Shown here: piece by piece, positions 56,837 to 64,000 of the stretch
Position numbering within the stretch: the first letter of the stretch is position 1
Layout: each line of letters begins with the position of its first letter
DNA from: Gillisella vitis
GTDB lineage: Bacteria; Pseudomonadota; Alphaproteobacteria; Rhizobiales; Rhizobiaceae
NCBI RefSeq assembly: GCF_001541345.2
Contig: NZ_LMVL02000001.1
Location: 744,001 to 808,000, forward strand
Direction of reading: 5' to 3'
Length of the DNA stretch: 64,000 bases
Made by a program: the position numbers and the translations under genes
The notes under the pieces: generated by a model
The model's database searches: none
What the model was told of the DNA's origin: nothing
Seen by the model: only the letters and a program-made list of their open reading frames with translations

Positions 56837-57694
56837 ATGACCGATAAACCGACGCCACCGTTTCCCAAGCAACAGCAGTCTATTCCGGGGCTGACCCGCG
56901 ACATGGATCCCGTGCCAGATCACGGCGAAACCACCTATAAGGGTTCGGGGCGGCTTGCTGGCAAGAAGGCGGTGATAACAGGCGCGGATAGCGGCATCGG
57001 GCGGGCTGTGGCCCTGGCCTATGCCCGAGAGGGTGCTGATGTGCTGATCTCTTATCTCAGCGAACACGAGGATGCCGAGGAAACCAAGCGTCTTGTGGAG
57101 GAGGCAGGTCGAAAGGCCGTGCTGGTGGCGGGCGATTTGCAAAAAGCCGACCATTGCCGCCTCATCATAGATAAGGCGGTTGCCGAGCTTGGTGGGATTG
57201 ATATCCTCGTCAACAACGCCGCCCACCAAAAGACCTTTGAGAGGATCGAGGATATCAGCGATGAGGAATGGGAATTAACGTTCCGGGTCAATATCCACGC
57301 GATGTTCTATCTGACCAAAGCAGCCGTCAAGCATATGAAGCCCGGTGCTTCGATTATCAATACCGCCTCGATCAACGCCGACACACCCAGTCCCACGTTG
57401 CTGGCCTATGCGACGACCAAGGGTGCCATCCAGAATTTCACGGCGGGCCTCGCCCAGCTTCTGGCGGAAAAAGGCATCCGCGCCAATACCGTCGCGCCCG
57501 GCCCGATTTGGACACCTCTTATCCCTTCGACCATGCCGCCGGAACGGGTCTCAAGCTTTGGTGAACAAGTGCCGATGAAACGACCGGGCCAACCGGCTGA
57601 ACTTGCAACGGCCTATGTGATGCTGGCAGACCCCCTTTCGAGCTATGTTTCCGGCGCCACCATCGCAGTCACAGGTGGCAAGCCTATTCTCTAA
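56837..57694 (+). CDS. Stress-type short-chain dehydrogenase (YhdF/YghA-like SDR)
   Basis: A 285-residue classical SDR with a ~40-residue N-terminal extension (PFPKQQQSIPGLTRDMDPVP) typical of the YghA/YhdF group. Coenzyme motif TGADSGIGRAVALAYAREGADV, NNAA in ILVNNAAHQ, and catalytic Y-T-T-K in YATTKGAIQNF; VAPGPIWTPLIPS and VTGG at the end. ATG 56837 is chosen for its AGAGG ribosome site; ATG 56822 is in frame. A candidate general-stress promoter upstream fits the group's usual stress regulation. Substrate unknown. Confidence 0.9.
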   Translation: MTDKPTPPFPKQQQSIPGLTRDMDPVPDHGETTYKGSGRLAGKKAVITGADSGIGRAVALAYAREGADVLISYLSEHEDAEETKRLVEEAGRKAVLVAGDLQKADHCRLIIDKAVAELGGIDILVNNAAHQKTFERIEDISDEEWELTFRVNIHAMFYLTKAAVKHMKPGASIINTASINADTPSPTLLAYATTKGAIQNFTAGLAQLLAEKGIRANTVAPGPIWTPLIPSTMPPERVSSFGEQVPMKRPGQPAELATAYVMLADPLSSYVSGATIAVTGGKPIL

Positions 57695-57758
57695 CTGTTG
57701 TCGGGTGAATTGAAGTCCGGGTTCCCCGAAAAGACAAGCAAAACCAAGAAAAGCTTTC

Positions 57759-57797
57759 GTCGGTCAGGTTCAGATTGAACCTGACCGACTGTCGTTT
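57759..57797 (+). terminator. Strong terminator after the SDR
   Basis: A perfect 14-bp stem GTCGGTCAGGTTCA (57759-57772) / TGAACCTGACCGAC (57776-57789) with a GAT loop, followed by TGTCGTTTTG. Confidence 0.82.
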
Positions 57798-57890
57798 TGC
57801 GGTAGTGGCGATGATATGGACCGCGCTCTCTTGGCAGTGTGACGGAAATGCATTGACCCTCTATTGTCGCTGCAGGAATACCCGATAAAC

Positions 57891-57940
57891 TGCTGCATGA
57901 TTCCTTGGGCTGAAAGGCTCAAGGAGAAAGCCATGCAGCA
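57891..57940. other. 50-nt two-part hairpin, possible small RNA or leader structure
   Basis: TGCTGCATG (57891-57899) pairs with CATGCAGCA (57932-57940); inside, CCTTGGGC (57903-57910) pairs with GCTCAAGG (57917-57924). No protein is encoded here. It lies in the 414-bp gap between the SDR and the membrane kinase, about 170 bp before the kinase start. Strand and role unknown. Confidence 0.5.
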
Positions 57941-58108
57941 AGTATAGACTCGGGGCGGCGGGTTCTGTGCATTCCATGGGATGCTTGGCGCGGTCGTGTC
58001 TTGGAGGGCGACGGTTGTGCAGTTTCGCCAGGCCTTTGTGCATATGGGTCTTGGTGCGAAACAGGGGCTGAAAAGCGTCTTGATCTCTTACGGGTGGGGA
58101 GGGGTGGC

Positions 58109-59866
58109 GTGAAAAAGAGACTGGTCGCTGTGGTCTTGACGGCGTTGTCACCGGCATTGGGAATGCTGGTTTACAACGAAGTGAGTGCGCGTGCCGAACG
58201 CTATGCCGAAGTTCATCGTCAGGTATTCGAAACCGCCCGACAGGCGGCGTCCGAGGTGAACAGCGTCGTGGAGGGTGTCAAGGCGCTGCTGATTGCCACC
58301 GCAGTTGTTCCTGCTGTGGCCGGACAGGATAAACAAGCCTGTACCGACGTCCTGAAATCGGTCGCCGCCAGGGTGACCCAGGTCCGCAATATCATGGTTC
58401 TGGATCGAAACGGAAAGCTGGTTTGCGACAATATGGACTGGGAGGTCGGCAGCGACTTCAGTGATCGCGACTATGTTCGGCAAGCCCTTCATTCCGATGC
58501 TTTATCGGTTGGCGATTATACGGTCAGCCGGATCTCGAACGCACCAATCGTGCCAATGGCGCTGGCCATCAAGCAGGGATCGGAGACAGTTGGCGTGATC
58601 GCCACGGCGGTGCATCTGGAATGGTTGGAGCAGCGTATCGTTCAGCGCGGCCTTCCGCCCGGCGGGTGGATCACGATTGCCGACCGCAACGGAACCGTGC
58701 TTGCCCGCAACCCGGGGCCTGAAAAATTCCTTGGTACCCCGATTCCGCCGCCATATAACACACTGGTTCAAGCCCAACAGCCCGGCACGACGGAACGGGT
58801 GGGGCAGGATGGCATACGTCGGATTATGGGTTATGTTCCCGTTTCACCCGACAATCCATTCTATGTCAGCGCCGGTTTTTCGGCGGACCAGGCTTTCGCG
58901 CCGATTGATCGGGCTTCTCTCTTGGGACTGGCGATGATCGCGGTGGGTGCTGGTCTGGCTCTCCTTGCCGCCTTTTTTATCGGAAATCGGTTTATCCTCG
59001 GCCCGATCAATCACATCGTTGCCGTTCTTCAGCGATGGCGCCAAGGCGATCTCGCGGCCAGAACCGGGATGACAGGGCCCTCCAGTGAACTGGGACAGGT
59101 GGGCGCTACGGTCGATAGCCTGCTGGACGAATTGGAGGCGCGCCGATGTGAGGCAGCGCGTGCCGAGGAAAACCGCAAGCTTGTGGCAAGAGAGTTGGCG
59201 CACCGTGTCAAGAACACGATGGCGATGATCCAGGCCATCGCACGGCAGACATTCAAGGATCGCTCGCAGGAAAATGGCGTTTTTGCCCGGCGCGTCGCAG
59301 CCCTTGCGGGAGCCTACGATATTCTTTTGTCGGAAGACTGGAAAAGTGCCGGCTTGCGCGATGTGCTCGAGCGGGCGCTTCAGCCTTTCGATAGCGAGGG
59401 CGACAGGCGGATTACTCTCCAGGGGTCACCCTGCACCTTGCCGCCGGAGGCTGCTGTCGCGCTATCGCTGATCGCCCACGAACTTGCCACAAATGCCGTG
59501 AAATACGGGTCTCTTCGCGAACGGGATGGACGTGTCAAGGTAGAATGGCGGCAAGAGCAGGATCGGATCGAGCTGCAATGGCAGGAAGAAGACGGCCCGC
59601 CGGTTGTTGATCCCACTCTTCAAGGGTCTGATCTCCAAGCCTCTGGTCACAAAGGGGCCAGTGTCGAGGGATTTGGGTCGCGGCTGATCCGCAGTGCTTT
59701 CCCTCGCAGCCTGTCTCCCAGGATCAGCAGCGATTTCCGGCCCGATGGTCTTCGCTTCCATCTTTCCTTCGCCGTGGTCCAGTCAGGTTCGATGCCGTTG
59801 AGGTCACAGACAACGCAATCCGATGCTCTGGGTAAGTCGCAGACACTCGCCGGTTTGCAGGCTTGA
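58109..59866 (+). CDS. Membrane-bound HWE-type histidine kinase
   Basis: A 585-residue sensor kinase from GTG 58109 (strong GGGGAGGGG upstream); an earlier ATG at 58001 would add 36 residues before the first membrane helix. TM1 ~4-23, a periplasmic Cache-like sensor ~25-270 (NIMVLDRNGKLVCDN, DRDYVRQAL), TM2 ~275-300, HAMP, then the HWE kinase core with phosphoacceptor H365 in ELAHRVKNTMAMIQ and N-box HELATNAVKYG (H457). HWE kinases usually signal to single-domain or PhyR-type regulators. No regulator adjoins. It precedes the KaiC-like gene by 313 bp. Confidence 0.92.
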   Translation: MKKRLVAVVLTALSPALGMLVYNEVSARAERYAEVHRQVFETARQAASEVNSVVEGVKALLIATAVVPAVAGQDKQACTDVLKSVAARVTQVRNIMVLDRNGKLVCDNMDWEVGSDFSDRDYVRQALHSDALSVGDYTVSRISNAPIVPMALAIKQGSETVGVIATAVHLEWLEQRIVQRGLPPGGWITIADRNGTVLARNPGPEKFLGTPIPPPYNTLVQAQQPGTTERVGQDGIRRIMGYVPVSPDNPFYVSAGFSADQAFAPIDRASLLGLAMIAVGAGLALLAAFFIGNRFILGPINHIVAVLQRWRQGDLAARTGMTGPSSELGQVGATVDSLLDELEARRCEAARAEENRKLVARELAHRVKNTMAMIQAIARQTFKDRSQENGVFARRVAALAGAYDILLSEDWKSAGLRDVLERALQPFDSEGDRRITLQGSPCTLPPEAAVALSLIAHELATNAVKYGSLRERDGRVKVEWRQEQDRIELQWQEEDGPPVVDPTLQGSDLQASGHKGASVEGFGSRLIRSAFPRSLSPRISSDFRPDGLRFHLSFAVVQSGSMPLRSQTTQSDALGKSQTLAGLQA

Positions 59867-60179
59867 ACTGCGGCCCGCGGTCGCCTGAGAAGTGGTTCGT
59901 CCTGAATGATCGCCCAAGCGGGGAAGGCGGCCGCCTGGATATGATTCCCCTCATTGGCCGATTTTGCGGATTTTATTGAAATTTTGCACAAGACAAATAT
60001 AAAGTTCCCGCATCGCTCATTGAGGGCGGGTTTGGATCAGGGTGGACATTGACTTAAAGCTAAAAAATCTGCCGTAGAATTCCCGCAATCGTCCCGGGTT
60101 AATGGAACTATGCGGCATCGAGATATTATTCCCCCTCTTTTGAACGATGCATTTGCCTGCATGGTCATGGAAGACAGAT
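59867..60179. other. Intergenic region before the kaiC-like gene
   Basis: This 313-bp gap has no gene I can support. GGAAC at 60104-60108 with TT 17 bp later is a weak candidate stress promoter (one base shorter than consensus). No terminator hairpin was recognised after the kinase gene. Confidence 0.45.
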
Positions 60180-61622
60180 ATGCCACCACGCAAAAACGCT
60201 GCGATTGCCAGTACCGGCATCGCAGGACTGGACGAAATTCTTCGCGGCGGATTGCCCTTACCGAACCTGTTCATGCTTCAAGGCGCTCCCGGATCGGGTA
60301 AAACCACCGCAGCCATACAGTTCCTGCGGGCCGGTGTGGACGCGGGCGAGAGCTGTCTTTATGTGACGCTGTCCCAAAGTGCTGCCGAATTGCGCTCTAT
60401 TGCGGTTTCCCATGGCTGGACGCTGGATGGTATTCATGTGGAGGAACTGTCGACCACAGGCAGTATCGACGAGGCCGACGAGCAGAGCATTTTCATGACC
60501 GCCGACCTGCGGCTCGATGAAACCCGCAAGGCGATAGAGGCTGCTATCGATGAGCATAAGCCGCAGCGTCTGGTTTATGATTCGCTGCTGGAAATTCGGT
60601 TGATCACCGGCGACTCCCCGCGTTTCCGCCGGGAATTGATCGGCTTCAAGTCTTTTCTGTCGAAACGAAAAGTCGTGGCGCTGCTTCTCGATACTCAGTC
60701 ACCCGGTCTCGACCGCAGCGGCGAGGAGGTCGAAGGTCTGGCCCATGGTGTCATCCGGTTTGACAAGTCACTGGAGGAATATGGCGGTGTGCGGCGCCGG
60801 GTCGAGGTGTCGAAAATGCGCGGCGTGCCGATTGCCGATGGTTATCATGACATGGCGATCCGCGAAGGCGCAGGCGTTGTCGTGTTTCCGCGCATCATGC
60901 CCAGCACGGCGACAGAAACCACCAAGCCGCAATTAATCAAATCCGGCGTGAGCGAGTTGGATGACATGTTTGGCGGTGGCCAGGAAGCGGGAACCACCAC
61001 ACTTGTCATCGGCCAGGCCGGTACGGGCAAATCCACCATGTCGTCGCTCTATGCAACGGCAGCCCTGGAGCGCGGCGAAAGCGTCGCTCTCTTCCTGTTC
61101 GAGGAGCGGTTGGAAACGTTTTTCCGCCGATCTGAAGGCCTTGGCATGCAATTGCGGCAGTTCCACAAGGATGGCAAACTGATCCTGCGCGATTTCAACC
61201 CGAATGAAGTTTCGCCTGGCGAGTTCGGCCAGATCGTTCAGGATGCCGTCGTGCAGAACAAGGTGCGTGTCGTGGTCATCGACAGCCTGACGGGCTATCT
61301 GAATTCACTGCCGCATCGGGAAAAGGCGGTGCGGGATATCCAGTCCCTGCTGAAATACCTAGCGAGATCCGGTGTTCTGACCATGCTGATCGTCGCGCAG
61401 CACGGGCTTTTGGGCCAGAATGTCGGCATTGACGTCGATGTCAGTTTCCTCGGCGATACGGTGCTTCTCTTAAGAATCATGGAGCATGAGGGGCGGCTGC
61501 GGCGCAGCATCACCGTGGTCAAAAAGCGCCATGGTCCGCATGATCTGGATGTCCGGGAACTGCTGATCGAAAGCGGTAGTGTCAGTGTCGTTTCCTATAA
61601 CCCGCTTCCTGATCAGAAATGA
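60180..61622 (+). CDS. KaiC-like double RecA-domain ATPase
   Basis: A 480-residue two-domain KaiC-superfamily ATPase from ATG 60180 (GGAAG upstream). Domain 1: TGIAGLDEILRGGLP and Walker A GAPGSGKTT (35-43). Domain 2: SGVSELDDMFGGG and Walker A GQAGTGKST (278-286). The catalytic Glu pair of KaiC is kept in domain 2 (FLFEER, E308-E309) but domain 1 has LSQS (64-67) at that place. No phosphorylated Ser-Thr pair of the clock protein was recognised and no kaiB or kaiA adjoins, so this is a KaiC-family signalling ATPase, not proof of a clock. Overlaps the next gene by 4 bp. Confidence 0.9.
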   Translation: MPPRKNAAIASTGIAGLDEILRGGLPLPNLFMLQGAPGSGKTTAAIQFLRAGVDAGESCLYVTLSQSAAELRSIAVSHGWTLDGIHVEELSTTGSIDEADEQSIFMTADLRLDETRKAIEAAIDEHKPQRLVYDSLLEIRLITGDSPRFRRELIGFKSFLSKRKVVALLLDTQSPGLDRSGEEVEGLAHGVIRFDKSLEEYGGVRRRVEVSKMRGVPIADGYHDMAIREGAGVVVFPRIMPSTATETTKPQLIKSGVSELDDMFGGGQEAGTTTLVIGQAGTGKSTMSSLYATAALERGESVALFLFEERLETFFRRSEGLGMQLRQFHKDGKLILRDFNPNEVSPGEFGQIVQDAVVQNKVRVVVIDSLTGYLNSLPHREKAVRDIQSLLKYLARSGVLTMLIVAQHGLLGQNVGIDVDVSFLGDTVLLLRIMEHEGRLRRSITVVKKRHGPHDLDVRELLIESGSVSVVSYNPLPDQK

Positions 61623-62692
61623 CAGTACCATTGCCCCAGGAGGAACTTGCCCAACAGGAACTGGCTCAAGAGGAACTGGATTGGGTGCTGGTCTGCGCAC
61701 CCTTTCGCAAGGATGCCGATTATGTCGGCGCGCTTTTGCGCGAACATCTGATCGAGGTACGGGCCGTAACGGAGGCCAAGGGCTTCGCCCAATTGCTGGA
61801 CGCTTCACCGGGGATTGTGATTGTTTCGCATGAGGCTCTGACGCCGCAGATTGTCGCCCTGACCACCGAGCATCTCAGCCGGCAGCCGAATTGGTCTGAA
61901 GTGCCGATCATCGTTCTGCTGGAGCGGGGCGCGCCCCTGATACGCATCCGCAGCCAATTGCTTTCCGCCTGGCCGGGCGCGCGGCTTTTGTTCTACACAC
62001 GGCCGGTGGCACCACTCGAACTGGTCAGCGGTATCCAGTCCAACCTGCTGGTGCGCTTGCGCCAGCGGCAGGTGCGCGATTCGATTGAACGGGAGCGGGA
62101 ACTGCGGGCGGAGCTCAATCACCGGGTCAAGAATATCCTGGCCACGGTAACATCGATCTTTCGCATGACACGGCGTGGTGCCGAAAGCCTTGACGATCTG
62201 GTGAAGGATTTCAATGGACGGCTGCTTGCGCTGTCCAATGTCCATACCGCAGTTTTCGAGGCCGGGGGTGAGGATGTGTCGTTGTCGGCTGTGGTTGATC
62301 TGATCGTCTCGCCCTATGGCACCGAGCGGATTGCCGTCGATGGCAGTGATCTGCTTGTCAGACGCGAAGCCGGAACGACGCTGGCGCTTTGCCTGCATGA
62401 ATTGATCACCAATGCAATCAAATATGGCGCCCTGTCGGTCCCGGAGGGACGTGTCGCTCTTCGCTGGGCCGTTGATAGTGGTGAGAAACCGACTTTCCAG
62501 TTCCATTGGCAAGAGAGCAATGGGCCGCCCGTTCGTGCGCCAGCGCGCCAAGGCTATGGGACGCGCTATGTTACATCAGCCCTCGCATCGCTGCTTGCAG
62601 CGACGCCCGATATCCAGTTCGCCGAAGACGGTCTGGTTTGCAGCGCTGCCGGACCCTTTGCGCGGATCTCGCCTGCTTCAGTCTCCAGCTAA
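61619..62692 (+). CDS. HWE-type histidine kinase with pseudo-receiver N-terminus
   Basis: A 357-residue soluble kinase translationally coupled to the KaiC-like gene (ATGA overlap). The N-terminus has a short repeated QEELAQ/QELAQEEL run, then a receiver-like fold ~20-140 in which the phosphoacceptor region reads IVIVSHEAL, without Asp. The kinase core has H168 in ELNHRVKNILATV and N-box HELITNAIKYG (H260). Pairing of a KaiC-family ATPase with a receiver-like kinase recalls clock-output kinases in layout, and the pseudo-receiver may bind the ATPase; that is inference. Confidence 0.88.
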   Translation: MTVPLPQEELAQQELAQEELDWVLVCAPFRKDADYVGALLREHLIEVRAVTEAKGFAQLLDASPGIVIVSHEALTPQIVALTTEHLSRQPNWSEVPIIVLLERGAPLIRIRSQLLSAWPGARLLFYTRPVAPLELVSGIQSNLLVRLRQRQVRDSIERERELRAELNHRVKNILATVTSIFRMTRRGAESLDDLVKDFNGRLLALSNVHTAVFEAGGEDVSLSAVVDLIVSPYGTERIAVDGSDLLVRREAGTTLALCLHELITNAIKYGALSVPEGRVALRWAVDSGEKPTFQFHWQESNGPPVRAPARQGYGTRYVTSALASLLAATPDIQFAEDGLVCSAAGPFARISPASVSS

Positions 62693-62731
62693 CACATACA
62701 TGCGTTCGCAATCTTGCCGATGTTGTCTCCA

Positions 62732-63448
62732 TCAAACCTCAGGTGGCGGATCTCCCATTGGCCCCAGTAGCCGTTGATATTCTCGTTCGACGGAGCCATA
62801 GGCATCGTCAGCAAAGGCTTCGAGACCTGCTCTGTCGCGAATACGGATTGCCTTGCGTTCCGCATAAATCAATCTTTCGCCTTCCAACACATGCAGGGAA
62901 GCGGTGACGCTCGAGCGCCGTACCGACAGCATGATCGATAAAAATTCATGGGTCAGCGATAATTCATCCTCATCCAGGCGGTCGTGACACATCAGGATCC
63001 AGCGTGCCAACCGCTTATCGATAGAGTGAATGGCGTTTGACTGGGCAGTGAAAGCCATTTGCATATTGACCACATAGGCCCATCGAAGCAGCATGCGGCG
63101 CAGAGGCGGCCTTCTATCCATCAGGCCAACCAATCGGCTTGTTTCCACGCGCAACCCAGTGCCTGCGACCTGCATGATCACCCGGCAGGGATTACGATCA
63201 CTGTCCAGCAGGGCAGAGGCCGGTGACATGCCTTCGCGGCCAAACAGCCCGACCTCGCTTTGGTTGCCAGCCGGAGAAACGATCACCGTTGATCCGACAC
63301 CCGAAAGAGGGAAGTAACAGTAGTGGTCGATGTCGTGAGGCTGCGACAAGACCAGCCCTTGCGGTAAATCGACAGGTTCGAGAGCGGGTGTGATGGCGGC
63401 GAGATCATCAGGCGCCAGCATGTTGAGAAGACGATTACGTATGGGCAT
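62732..63448 (-). CDS. Crp/Fnr family transcriptional regulator
   Basis: A 238-residue regulator from ATG 63448, which has GGAGACAGCC in front; a longer frame to 63559 would overlap the neighbour's stop. The cyclic-nucleotide-like sensor (PLSGVGSTVIVSPAGNQSEVGLFG) and the C-terminal winged helix with LTHEFLSIMLSVRRSSVT are clear. It lacks the N-terminal Cys group of Fnr. Similar rhizobial proteins are common and of unknown effector. Convergent with the KaiC/kinase operon. Confidence 0.9.
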   Translation of the reverse strand: MPIRNRLLNMLAPDDLAAITPALEPVDLPQGLVLSQPHDIDHYCYFPLSGVGSTVIVSPAGNQSEVGLFGREGMSPASALLDSDRNPCRVIMQVAGTGLRVETSRLVGLMDRRPPLRRMLLRWAYVVNMQMAFTAQSNAIHSIDKRLARWILMCHDRLDEDELSLTHEFLSIMLSVRRSSVTASLHVLEGERLIYAERKAIRIRDRAGLEAFADDAYGSVEREYQRLLGPMGDPPPEV

Positions 63449-63555
63449 GGCTGTCTCCGCATCAGTTCGGCCGCCATGGTTCTGGGCTGGGATCGTCGAC
63501 ACTGAAACGGCGCGATCCTTAGCCGCGCGGCCATTTTTCAAAATTCTGTCACTCA

Positions 63556-64000
63556 TCAATAGATCACCAGTGCTTTCATAAATCCATCCGGCTGGTCGCG
63601 GGCGGCGATCAACGCCTGGCCCAACTCCTCCAATCTGTAGCGATGGGTATAAAGGGGTGTGGGATCGAGCCGTCCGTCCATGATTGCCGCCACCGCTTCA
63701 AGCATGCCATCGACGCAGATTTCTGAGCCGATTCCTGGACCCATTTCTGGATTGCGTTCATTCGTCTGGATTATTCTGGCTCCGCGCTCTTTCAACGGCT
63801 GCATAACGCCTTCTTGCGAGTTTGCCTGTTGGCAGCCAGCCATGATCAAGCGACCTTGCGCGTTGTTCAATTGAGCCGCCAGATCAATCACCCCGGCCTC
63901 GCCAGTCGTGTCGATTACTCGGTCGCACAGATGTCCGCCCGTGAGTTCATGCACGGTTTCGATGATCCGCACGGGATCATCCGCCGCACCATGCTCGCTT
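63556..64000 (-). CDS. Zinc-type alcohol dehydrogenase (MDR), C-terminal part, cut by right edge
   Basis: The frame is open to the window edge on the minus strand; 148 residues are visible. It contains the end of the coenzyme domain (HLCDRVIDTTGEAGVIDLAA, GRLIMAGCQQ) and the MDR C-terminus (PTPLYTHRYRLEELGQALIA, GFMKALVIY). Catalytic zinc ligands would lie outside the window. An internal ATG at 63972 is not the start because upstream codons continue the family pattern. Upstream of the Crp/Fnr gene on the same strand. Confidence 0.85.
   Translation of the reverse strand, partial: SEHGAADDPVRIIETVHELTGGHLCDRVIDTTGEAGVIDLAAQLNNAQGRLIMAGCQQANSQEGVMQPLKERGARIIQTNERNPEMGPGIGSEICVDGMLEAVAAIMDGRLDPTPLYTHRYRLEELGQALIAARDQPDGFMKALVIY

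Noticed and set aside
56165-57890. 13-bp word AATACCCGATAAA seen twice, about 1.7 kb apart
   Set aside because: Shared words of 13 bp are expected by chance many times in 64 kb; no common context supports a function.
60104-60127. GGAAC before the kaiC-like gene as an EcfG promoter
   Set aside because: Spacing to TT is 17 bp, one short of the pattern, and the -10 side is poor; kept only as a remark.
60180-61622. Evidence for a true circadian clock
   Set aside because: No kaiA or kaiB in the window and no recognised KaiC phosphorylation pair; KaiC-family ATPases occur widely without clocks.

Overview
The window reads as chromosomal (or chromid) DNA of a Rhizobiaceae bacterium of the Agrobacterium/Allorhizobium/Rhizobium type. 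The basis is high-GC alphaproteobacterial coding, many HAAT and sugar ABC systems, many Gfo/Idh/MocA dehydrogenases, ThuA/ThuB proteins, HWE-type histidine kinases, a rhizobial intergenic repeat, and a DUF1127 gene followed by tandem CCTCCTCCC hairpins. Species is not assigned. No rRNA, tRNA, CRISPR array, phage or insertion sequence was found.

Layout. 1-3.6 kb: 5' part of an rsgA gene (minus, off the left edge) and a large hybrid histidine kinase with a ParD-like N-terminus. 3.6-10.5 kb: an epimerase, then a minus-strand cassette (HAAT binding protein, fused permease-ATPase, Gfo/Idh/MocA dehydrogenase, FAD oxidoreductase) divergent from a LacI regulator, with two identical palindromes between them. 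10.8-13.3 kb: a chemoreceptor with its own CheW. 13.5-21.1 kb: an MdtABC-like RND efflux operon with two pump subunits. 21.1-23.6 kb: a GntR regulator and a LigM/DesA-like tetrahydrofolate-dependent O-demethylase, each preceded by an ATGTATACA site. 23.6-26.4 kb: a heavy-metal P-type ATPase and a divergent MerR regulator around a textbook MerR promoter.

26.5-37.4 kb: glgE, treS-maltokinase and glgB in one tight minus-strand operon (trehalose to maltose-1-phosphate to branched glucan), with malQ divergent. 37.6-39.6 kb: a cold-shock gene with a long structured leader, dusA, and a small frameshifted remnant. 39.8-43.8 kb: thuA-thuB, a GntR regulator and a DapA-family enzyme. 43.9-55.1 kb: a glycoside locus with a GH38 alpha-mannosidase and a Gfo/Idh/MocA protein divergent from a complete sugar ABC transporter that carries two more Gfo/Idh/MocA genes. 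55.2-57.7 kb: a spermidine-synthase-like protein, four cuckoo-type RNA hairpins downstream of a DUF1127 gene, and a stress-type SDR. 58-62.7 kb: a membrane HWE kinase, a double-domain KaiC-like ATPase and a pseudo-receiver HWE kinase overlapping it. 62.7-64 kb: a Crp/Fnr regulator and the 3' end of a zinc-type alcohol dehydrogenase.

The items most worth following are the KaiC/HWE-kinase pair, the four-hairpin cuckoo array with its DUF1127 gene, the GH38/Gfo-Idh-MocA glycoside locus, the ParD-kinase fusion, the GlgE with a degenerate extra amylase domain, and several clean operator palindromes that link regulators to targets. Functions come from motifs and remembered family resemblance; no database search was run.
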